A stretch of 53,704 nt of DNA from Verrucomicrobiaceae bacterium (GTDB taxonomy: Bacteria > Verrucomicrobiota > Verrucomicrobiia > Verrucomicrobiales > V1-33), in assembly GCA_027483175.1 (NCBI GenBank), contig JAIXVE010000029.1, positions 1 through 53,704 of the forward strand. Direction: 5' to 3'. The notes under the pieces were generated by a model. The model had not been told where the DNA came from. It did no database searches and was given only the letters and a program-made list of their open reading frames with translations. The number at the start of each line of letters is the position of its first letter. Position 1 is the stretch's first letter. Both the position numbers and the translations under genes were made by a program. Below are positions 47,409-53,704 of this stretch, one piece after another.

Positions 47409-48311
47409 TCACGCCCGCGGATGGAACTTCCGATGCACCTCCCGCAGCCGCTTCCCGTCCACATGCGTGTAAATCTGCGTCGTCGCAATGCTCGCATGCC
47501 CCAGCATTTCCTGAATCACCCTCAGATCCGCTCCCCCGCTCAGCAGATGCGTCGCAAATGAATGCCTCAGCAAATGCGGATGCACATCCAATCCCACCGC
47601 CGCCGCCCGCTCCCCGATGATCTGCCAGTACCGCTGCGTCGTCAGCCGCGTCCCCCGCACCGAAATAAACACGTGACTCCCCGTCTTCCGCGTCACCAGC
47701 GCCGGCCTCCCCTTCTCCAGCCACGCCGCCACCGCCCCGCACGCCGTCCGCCCCACCGGCACCACCCGAGTCTTATTCCCCTTCCCCGTCACCCGGATAA
47801 ACCCGTCCTCCAGCGACAACGCATCCAGCGTCGCATTCGCCAGCTCCGATACCCGCAGTCCGCTCGCGTACATCAGCTCCAATACCGCCAGATCCCGGAA
47901 ATCCAAAGGCCCCACCGGCTCAATGCTCGCCAGCAGATGCCCGATCTCCTCCTCCGTTAGGGTCTCCGGCAGAGTCGCATCCAACCGCGGTGCCATCAGC
48001 AGCGCCGCCGGATCCCCGCCCACATGCCGCCGCCCCGCCAGCCACCGGAAGAAAATCTTCAGCGCAATCACCACCAGCCGCACACTCGCATTCGCCAGCC
48101 CTCCCGCCCGCCGCTCCAGCAGATACGCCGTCATCTCATCCGTCGTCACCGCCCCCACCTCCCTCACACCCCTCAACTCCGCCCACGCCGCAAACGCCTC
48201 CAGCGACTGCCGCGTCGATAGCTGATAGTTGTCAGACAACCCGCGCTCCGTCGCCAGAAACAGCACAAACCGATCAATGGCTTCCTCAAAGGTCACCCCC
48301 CAACTTCCCAC
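47409..48311 (-). CDS. Tyrosine recombinase, XerC/XerD type
   Basis: 300 residues, GTG start at 48309-48311 (an alternative GTG at 48296). SAM-like N-terminal domain (1-95) and a catalytic domain with all residues: R153 (ASGLRVSELA), K177 (TGKGNKTRVVP), H246 and R249 (HPHLLRH), H272 (LGHASI) and nucleophile Y281. Length and motifs are those of chromosome-dimer resolvases XerC/XerD, rather than phage integrases; I lean to XerD. There are no nearby phage genes or att-like repeats. It sits between gatA and the ThuA gene. Confidence 0.9.
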   Translation of the reverse strand: MGSWGVTFEEAIDRFVLFLATERGLSDNYQLSTRQSLEAFAAWAELRGVREVGAVTTDEMTAYLLERRAGGLANASVRLVVIALKIFFRWLAGRRHVGGDPAALLMAPRLDATLPETLTEEEIGHLLASIEPVGPLDFRDLAVLELMYASGLRVSELANATLDALSLEDGFIRVTGKGNKTRVVPVGRTACGAVAAWLEKGRPALVTRKTGSHVFISVRGTRLTTQRYWQIIGERAAAVGLDVHPHLLRHSFATHLLSGGADLRVIQEMLGHASIATTQIYTHVDGKRLREVHRKFHPRA

Positions 48312-48370
48312 GGGGTCTCGCCTCAGGCAACCTCCAGGATCAAGCCCTCCATCCGCCTCTGCGGGTTACC

Positions 48371-49828
48371 CTACCCCACCACCGGCCGCCTCAAGTGCCA
48401 GTCACTCACCCGCTGCCACTCCCCTGCCGCCCTCAGCAGATCACTCTCGCCCAGCGGCCGCCCCATCAACTGCAACCCCACCGGCAGCAACCTCCCACCG
48501 CTCTCCGTAAACCCGCACGGCACACTGATCCCGCAGATCCCCGCCAGATTCGCCGCAATCGTGAAAATATCCGCCAGGTACATCTGCAGCGGATCCGCCG
48601 CATGCTCCCCTATCCGAAACGCCGGCACCGGACACACCGGCCCCGCAATCAGATCCACCTCCCGGAACGCTTCCTCGAAATCCCGCCGGATCAGGGTCCT
48701 CACCTTCTGCGCCTTCCCGTAATACGCATCATAATACCCGCTACTCAGCACATACGTCCCCAGAATAATCCGACGCTTCACCTCCGCCCCGAAACCCTCC
48801 GCCCTCGACCGATCATACACGTCCCGCAGATTCGCCGGATCCTCACAACGATGCCCATAACGAATCCCGTCAAACCGCGCCAGATTCGCCGACGCCTCCG
48901 CCGTCGCAATAATGTAATACGTCGCCACCGCGTACTCCGTATGCGGCAGCGTGATCTCCTTCACAATCGCCCCCGCCCGCTCCAATCCCCGCACCGCTTC
49001 CATCACCGCCGCCCTCACCCCCGGCTCAATCCCCTCCACAAAATACTCCTTCGGCAGCCCGATCCTCATCCCCCTAACCCCCTGCCCCACCGCCGCCACA
49101 TAGTCCGGCACCCCATCCCGCAATGACGTCGAATCCAGCACGTCATGCCCAGCCATCGCCTGTAGCAGCATCGCCGCATCCTCCGCCGTCCGCGCCATCG
49201 GCCCAATCCCGTCCAGCGACGACGCATACGCCACCAACCCACTCCGCGAAACCCGCCCATACGTCGGCTTCATCCCCGTAATCCCGCAGAACGACGCCGG
49301 CTGCCGGATCGACCCACCCGTGTCCGTCCCTAACGACACAATCGCCTCACCAGCCGCCACCACCGCCGCCGATCCACCACTCGACCCACCCGGCACACGC
49401 TCCAGATCCCACGGATTCCGCGTCACCCGCAACGCCGAATTCTCCGTCGTCGATCCCATCGCAAATTCATCGCAGTTCACCTTCCCGAACGGGATCGCCC
49501 CCGCCGCCTTCAGCCTCGCCACCGCCGTCGCATCCCACGTCGATACATACCCGCCTAGCATCTTCGACGCACACGTCAGCGGCTGCCCCGCCACATTGAT
49601 CACATCCTTCACCGCCACCGGAACCCCCCCCAGCGGCAACGCCAGATCCGCAGCATCCGCCGCCTCCAGCGCCCGCTCCACATCCCGATGCAGATACCCG
49701 CCAATCACCTCATCCCGCGCCGCAATCGCCGCCTCCACACTCAGGACAATGTCCCGCGCACAGATCTCCCCAGCCCTCAACCGCCGCCGCAGCTCCACCA
49801 CCGTGCATTCATTCAAAGCATCACTCAT
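48371..49828 (-). CDS. gatA: Asp-tRNA(Asn)/Glu-tRNA(Gln) amidotransferase subunit A
   Basis: 485 residues from the ATG at 49826-49828, which has a GGAG ribosome-binding site 8-9 nt upstream; a GTG at 49837 would overlap the gatC stop. Amidase-signature enzyme with the Ser-cisSer-Lys triad K74 (VPVAVKD), S149 (PGGSSGGS) and S173 (TDTGGSIRQPA). Hydrolyses glutamine to supply ammonia for the tRNA-bound Glu/Asp. Five bp after gatC. GatB is not in the window, so it must lie elsewhere. Confidence 0.97.
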   Translation of the reverse strand: MSDALNECTVVELRRRLRAGEICARDIVLSVEAAIAARDEVIGGYLHRDVERALEAADAADLALPLGGVPVAVKDVINVAGQPLTCASKMLGGYVSTWDATAVARLKAAGAIPFGKVNCDEFAMGSTTENSALRVTRNPWDLERVPGGSSGGSAAVVAAGEAIVSLGTDTGGSIRQPASFCGITGMKPTYGRVSRSGLVAYASSLDGIGPMARTAEDAAMLLQAMAGHDVLDSTSLRDGVPDYVAAVGQGVRGMRIGLPKEYFVEGIEPGVRAAVMEAVRGLERAGAIVKEITLPHTEYAVATYYIIATAEASANLARFDGIRYGHRCEDPANLRDVYDRSRAEGFGAEVKRRIILGTYVLSSGYYDAYYGKAQKVRTLIRRDFEEAFREVDLIAGPVCPVPAFRIGEHAADPLQMYLADIFTIAANLAGICGISVPCGFTESGGRLLPVGLQLMGRPLGESDLLRAAGEWQRVSDWHLRRPVVG

Positions 49829-49833
49829 AATCG

Positions 49834-50124
49834 TCACTCCACCACTTTAGGTACCAGAAACTGATCGCCACTCCGCTTCGGCGCATTCCTCAACGCCGCC
49901 TCCACCCCTCTCCCCTCCCGCGCCACATCCTCACGCAACGCATCCGTCAATCCCAGCGGGTGCGCCGTCGCCTCCACCCCATCCGTGTCCGCTCGCTCCA
50001 GTTGACTGATATACCCCAGAATCCGGTCCAACTGCCCGCCATACGCCGCCGCCTCCTCAGGCGTCAGCCTCAGCCGCGCCAGGTCCGCCGTCTTCGCCAC
50101 ATCAATGTGTTCCGCTCTGCTCAT
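49834..50124 (-). CDS. gatC: Asp-tRNA(Asn)/Glu-tRNA(Gln) amidotransferase subunit C
   Basis: 96 residues from the ATG at 50122-50124, preceded by GGGAGG at good spacing; longer starts to 50145 would overlap that site. Family motifs: DVAKTADLARLRLTPEE, LDRILGYISQLERADTDGVE, HPLGLTDALREDVAREG and the C-terminal DQFLVPKVVE. Structural subunit that stabilises GatA on GatB. Operon with gatA. G-ending codons are typical of the region. Confidence 0.95.
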   Translation of the reverse strand: MSRAEHIDVAKTADLARLRLTPEEAAAYGGQLDRILGYISQLERADTDGVEATAHPLGLTDALREDVAREGRGVEAALRNAPKRSGDQFLVPKVVE

Positions 50125-50177
50125 CGCGCCGCCCCTCCCACACACCTACCCCACCAGCAACCAGAAATCCTCCCGCT

Positions 50178-52475
50178 TCACGGCATCGTCACCTTCACCC
50201 GCATCCACTGCCGCGGCCTCCCACTCACAGGCACCGCATACGAATGCAGCGGCGGCACCCCTATATTCGTCAAATCCGTCCACGTCTTCAAATCCTCAGA
50301 CGCCTGCCCCCTCACCGTCACCCCACTCGCCGTCGGCGACACCGAAAAACTCATCCGCAACGCCCCTCCACTGATCCCCACCACCGGCAACGCTCCCGCC
50401 CCACTCGCCCCTGACAACGGATTCGTCCCGAACGCATACTCCAGCAGATTCGATACCCCATCCCGATCATCATCCCCCGCAGCACCCCCAGTCGCACCAG
50501 GATAGAACCCAGCCACCCATCCCTCATACCCAGTCAGACTCGACACCGTCGCCACCATCGGATCCGCCCACCCCATCCGCCGCGTCCCCACCACCGGAGC
50601 CGCCCGCAGATAACACTGCGCACCAGGCACCATCGCCACCCCCAGCGCCGCCTCAGACACCACAAACGTCGAGGTCTTCGTCACCACCTCGTTCCCCATC
50701 ACCGACAGCCGCCGCACCGCCGTCACCTTCACATCATCCACAAAACAACCATACCTCGTATCCTCCCCCGTAAATGCCCGCTCCCCAGGCCGGAACACAA
50801 ACCGGAATCGCGCCACCTTACCGGCATACGCCCCCAGCGCCACCGTCCTCAGCTTCCAGTCCGGCGCATTCCCGCTGTTCGGCAACCGGTCCCACAGCGC
50901 ATTGTCATAATTGTTATCCACATTCTCCGCGTACGGACCGTTCCGCCCGTCGATCTCCACCCACTTCACCCCGCCGTCCACAGACATCTCCAGACTCAAT
51001 CGGCTGAAGTTAAACGCCCACCGGAAACAATTGTAATATTCGATCTTCGACCCCGCACTCAGCAGATAATCCGCCGCCACCTCCACACTCTGCACCTTCC
51101 CATCCGGCGGAAATGTCAGGTGATGCGCCTTCGCCCCACTCCTCGGCAGAAACACCGTCCCCGCACTCGTCGTCATCACCCCCTGCCTCAACACATACGT
51201 CCCCGTCGTCTTCGCCACCAGATCACCCGCCGTCGCATCCTCCGCCCCCTCCAACGCATCCCCCTGCACCCCCGCCGTCGCCGCACTCAACCGATGCTCC
51301 ACAGCCCCAGGCACCGCCGTGAACGCATACGCCGCCCCACTCCTCGGCAACACCGTAGACCCGCTCAGCACCGCCGACCCTCCCGCCACATCCGGATCAA
51401 ACAAGGTCGTCGTCCACGTCGTCTGCGCAGGTACCCCACTCCCCTTTATCCCGCTCACCGTCACCGTATACCGCACATCCCCACTCACCGTCTTCGGCAG
51501 ATTACTAGGCTGCCACACAATCGCATTCTCCCCAATCCCATCCGCATTCCGCGAAATCACCGCCGCAGGCACCGCCCCACCAGGCCCGCTCATCGCCACC
51601 ACCGCACCCGAAAAATCCGCCCCAGGCCACGCCAGCGACCACCGGCTCGGCACCACATTCACAGGACAAAAACCCTCGTTCGGCCACTTCGTAAACCGCG
51701 CCGCTCCCGCCGGCTTGAAATTCGCCACCACATACACCGAACTCGCCCCGAACGCCTCGTAACGATCCACCCCATCCGTAAAATACCCCGACGGCACATC
51801 CCCGCTCGCCATGTCCTGACCACGCGGAAACAACAACCACCTCCGGTGCCCCACATTCACATTGTTATACAAATCCGACTCCGCAATCCCGTCGTCCAGC
51901 ATGTACGCGTCAATCGCCTCAGGCCCCCAGTACCCAATCGCCAGATTGCTGTGCGCACACGCATTCCACGCCCGCGCACTCCACCCATAATAAGTGTCCG
52001 GCGGATCATGGCTCAGCACAAAATCCACACCACCGTAAATCGACTCCACACAGTTCATGTACGACGCCTCCATCCCACACAACGTCTTCGACGTCCCATC
52101 AGGCACCCTCGGCCCCGGCACATCGTTCGCCGCAGGAAACGCCCCAAACGTAATGTCCGCCGACAAACCCGCCAGCCCACGGTAGAAATTCACCCGCCGC
52201 CGCACGTGCTCCCGATACGTCAAAGTCGTCGTCCCCACCGTCCCCGTCACACTGTCGTACGAACCCGTCCACCCCATGCTCCCATCCACATCCTTCGACG
52301 CCAGATACACCGTGTTGAAAAAACTCTGCACCTCCGCCCGCGAACCCCCATCCACCACAAACCCACTCGCCGGCACCACCCCGCCCGCTCCAGGCAGCCA
52401 CGTCGCCTCCGCCGCACGCAGCCGGACCATCGCCAAAACCAACAATCCAGGAATAAGGTTCAGTCTGAGTTTCAT
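50178..52475 (-). CDS. Secreted CAP-superfamily-like protein with shared C-terminal module
   Basis: 765 residues from the ATG at 52473-52475 (the TTG at 52484 is less likely), with a signal peptide (MKLRLNLIPGLLVLAMVRLRA). Residues 85-215 have CAP-like features: RRRVNFYRGLAGL, a HDPPDTYY-type His (H156), AHSNLA (H175) and VGHRRWLLFP (208-217), resembling the GHR-type motif of bacterial CAP proteins. The middle is beta-rich (Ig-like and a discoidin-like segment near 450-590). The C-terminus has DDDRDGVSNLLEYAFGTNP about 100 residues from the end, then LKTWTDLT and RQWMRVKVTMP, as in the left-cluster proteins. Substrate or target unknown. CAP assignment is by pattern only and should be tested. 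Confidence 0.7.
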   Translation of the reverse strand: MKLRLNLIPGLLVLAMVRLRAAEATWLPGAGGVVPASGFVVDGGSRAEVQSFFNTVYLASKDVDGSMGWTGSYDSVTGTVGTTTLTYREHVRRRVNFYRGLAGLSADITFGAFPAANDVPGPRVPDGTSKTLCGMEASYMNCVESIYGGVDFVLSHDPPDTYYGWSARAWNACAHSNLAIGYWGPEAIDAYMLDDGIAESDLYNNVNVGHRRWLLFPRGQDMASGDVPSGYFTDGVDRYEAFGASSVYVVANFKPAGAARFTKWPNEGFCPVNVVPSRWSLAWPGADFSGAVVAMSGPGGAVPAAVISRNADGIGENAIVWQPSNLPKTVSGDVRYTVTVSGIKGSGVPAQTTWTTTLFDPDVAGGSAVLSGSTVLPRSGAAYAFTAVPGAVEHRLSAATAGVQGDALEGAEDATAGDLVAKTTGTYVLRQGVMTTSAGTVFLPRSGAKAHHLTFPPDGKVQSVEVAADYLLSAGSKIEYYNCFRWAFNFSRLSLEMSVDGGVKWVEIDGRNGPYAENVDNNYDNALWDRLPNSGNAPDWKLRTVALGAYAGKVARFRFVFRPGERAFTGEDTRYGCFVDDVKVTAVRRLSVMGNEVVTKTSTFVVSEAALGVAMVPGAQCYLRAAPVVGTRRMGWADPMVATVSSLTGYEGWVAGFYPGATGGAAGDDDRDGVSNLLEYAFGTNPLSGASGAGALPVVGISGGALRMSFSVSPTASGVTVRGQASEDLKTWTDLTNIGVPPLHSYAVPVSGRPRQWMRVKVTMP

Positions 52476-52666
52476 AGCTTCCAATTCGCCAATCAGCCCT
52501 CTTTAATCAAAACCTCCACCCTTCCTCAACGCCTTTTCCGTCATTCTTCCACCCCCACCCCCCGCCCGCCCGCTCCAACCCCCACCCCGATTTGTAACAC
52601 CATTCACCTCCGCCCCGCCGCTCTCACTCGTAATTCCTTCAAAATCCTCCCTCTTAAAACACTCCC

Positions 52667-53350
52667 ATGATCTGGATCGTCTTCTTCGCCACCCTCGGCA
52701 TCTCCTTCTGGGCCTCCTCCCGCGTCCGCTCCCAGTTCCGCCGCTACAGCACCGTCTCCTCATGGTCCGGCCTCACCGGCGCCCAAGCCGCTCGCCGCAT
52801 CCTCAATGAAGAAGGGCTCCACGACGTCGACATCACCCTCACCCCAGGCGAACTCTCAGACCACTACGACCCCTCCACCCGCACGCTCGCCCTCTCCGAA
52901 TCCGTCTTCCACGGCAATTCCCTCTCCGCCGTCGGCGTCGCCGCCCACGAAGCCGGTCACGCCATCCAGCACGCCCATGCCTACCAACCCCTCATGTGGC
53001 GCATGCTTGCCGTCCGCACCACCAGCACCGCTTCATGGGTCCTCATGATCGCCCCGCTCGTCCTCGGCCTCCTCGGCAAACTCATCCTCGGCCTCACCAT
53101 CGCCGTCGTCTGCCTCGCCATCCTCATGGCCTTCAACCTCGTCACCCTCCCAGTCGAATTCGACGCCAGCCGCCGCGCCAAAACCGCTCTCGTCAACAGC
53201 CGCATCATCGCCCCAGGCCCGGAAGCCGATGGCGTCAACGCCGTCCTCAATGCCGCCGGCTTCACCTACGTCGCCGCCTTCCTCTCCTCCCTCGCGTGGT
53301 TCGTCCTCCGACTCGTCGAACTCCTCGGCCTCACCAGTAACGACGACTGA
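52667..53350 (+). CDS. Zinc metallopeptidase, YugP family
   Basis: 227 residues. An N-terminal membrane helix (1-20) is followed by the peptidase domain with HEAGH at 94-98 (VAAHEAGHAIQHA) and a downstream PVEFDASRRAK motif that can supply the third metal ligand. Two or three further membrane helices (about 118-160 and 205-222). The family is a membrane-bound neutral metallopeptidase, as in Bacillus YugP; substrate unknown. Start ATG at 52667, with a 191-bp divergent gap to the CAP-like gene. C-ending codons match the native plus-strand bias. Confidence 0.92.
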   Translation: MIWIVFFATLGISFWASSRVRSQFRRYSTVSSWSGLTGAQAARRILNEEGLHDVDITLTPGELSDHYDPSTRTLALSESVFHGNSLSAVGVAAHEAGHAIQHAHAYQPLMWRMLAVRTTSTASWVLMIAPLVLGLLGKLILGLTIAVVCLAILMAFNLVTLPVEFDASRRAKTALVNSRIIAPGPEADGVNAVLNAAGFTYVAAFLSSLAWFVLRLVELLGLTSNDD

Positions 53351-53507
53351 TCGCCCCCTCGCCCTCCCGCCAGTCGCTTCTTTTTTCCACAACCGCAGGC
53401 TTGCCGCCTCCGCGTTGCGGGTTCACTAGTCCCTCCGCGCCCAGTCCCCCTCAAGGGCTCCACGCGCACACCACCCGCTTTCCCAACCACCCCATCAACT
53501 TCCCGCT

Positions 53508-53704
53508 ATGGCCTCCCTCAATAAAGTCATGATCATGGGCAACCTCACCCGTGACCCGGAAGTCCGCTACACCCCCAAAGGCCAGGCCGTCGTCGATATC
53601 GGCCTCGCCGTGAACCGCCGCTACAAGGTCGAAAACGAAACCCGCGAGGAAGTCACCTTCATCGACGTCACCTTCTGGGGCCGCAGCGCAGAAATCATCG
53701 GCCA
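53508..53704 (+). CDS. ssb: Single-stranded DNA-binding protein (partial, 3' end outside window)
   Basis: First 65 residues from the ATG at 53508: MASLNKVMIMGNLTRDPEVR, then YTPKGQAVVDIGLAVNRRYK and VTFIDVTFWGRSAEII. This is the OB-fold N-terminus of bacterial SSB (GNLTRDPE and the FW.R motif). Binds single-stranded DNA in replication and repair. The window ends inside the gene. 157 bp separate it from the YugP gene; that gap has no recognised element. Confidence 0.95.
   Translation, partial: MASLNKVMIMGNLTRDPEVRYTPKGQAVVDIGLAVNRRYKVENETREEVTFIDVTFWGRSAEIIG

Noticed and set aside
47409..48311. Tyrosine recombinase as the integrase of a genomic island
   Set aside because: Its length and motifs are XerC/XerD-like, its neighbours are housekeeping genes, and no direct repeats or tRNA gene lie nearby.

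Overview
The window looks like a chromosomal segment of a member of the Verrucomicrobiota, probably Verrucomicrobiales-like. The basis is a combination of gene content: ECF sigma factors paired with membrane Ser/Thr kinases, very large secreted repeat proteins (delta-60, RCC1, FG-GAP, ELW repeats), a DUF1501 Tat protein next to a DUF1549/DUF1553 protein, a ThuA-domain protein, GatCA, and ordinary housekeeping genes (eno, ftsB, pyrH, frr, xerD-type recombinase, ssb). No rRNA or tRNA gene, CRISPR array or insertion sequence was seen. Outside the accessory parts the top strand is strikingly C-rich whichever strand carries the gene: minus-strand genes prefer G-ending codons and plus-strand genes C-ending codons. 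This is a strong replication-type skew.

Layout. (1) 1-19.5 kb is a surface-protein locus. A partial WD40-type Ser/Thr kinase (minus) is followed by four large plus-strand secreted-protein genes (2306-18645) and then an ECF sigma factor (minus). The four proteins hold seven predicted seven-repeat beta-propellers from several unrelated repeat families. Two of them belong to a tandemly duplicated unit (seven-repeat propeller gene plus large secreted protein gene) in which the second gene of the first copy has collapsed to a short relic (12065-12305). (2) 19.5-28.3 kb is an accessory island bracketed by related intergenic repeats. It holds small orphan proteins, a C-terminal relic of an outer-membrane barrel, and a five-gene minus-strand series: ECF sigma factor, Ser/Thr kinase with C-terminal leucine-rich repeats, secreted S74 chaperone-domain fibre protein, secreted sphingomyelinase-type phosphodiesterase, and a small secreted protein with a C-terminal module shared with the giant proteins. 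(3) 28.3-29.6 kb has three small proteins of unknown function. (4) 29.97-35.2 kb has a DUF116-polyprenyl synthase fusion, then a divergent DUF1501 / DUF1549-DUF1553 pair.

(5) 35.2-50.1 kb is a largely co-directional minus-strand housekeeping block: gatC-gatA, xerD-like, thuA-like, eno (with a clear intrinsic terminator), ftsB-like, an AGCS symporter coupled to an L,D-transpeptidase, a regulated family II pyrophosphatase, pyrH-frr, a hexapeptide-repeat protein, a quinone-oxidoreductase-like protein, a CNT nucleoside transporter and an Spx/ArsC-like protein. (6) 50.2-53.7 kb has a secreted CAP-like protein, a YugP-type zinc peptidase and the start of ssb.

The most interesting material is the surface-protein biology. 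The same roughly 100-residue C-terminal module ends four otherwise unrelated secreted proteins and is also present in the relic, and sigma/kinase pairs sit next to both secreted-protein clusters. Functions given for these systems are inferences from domain content and gene order.
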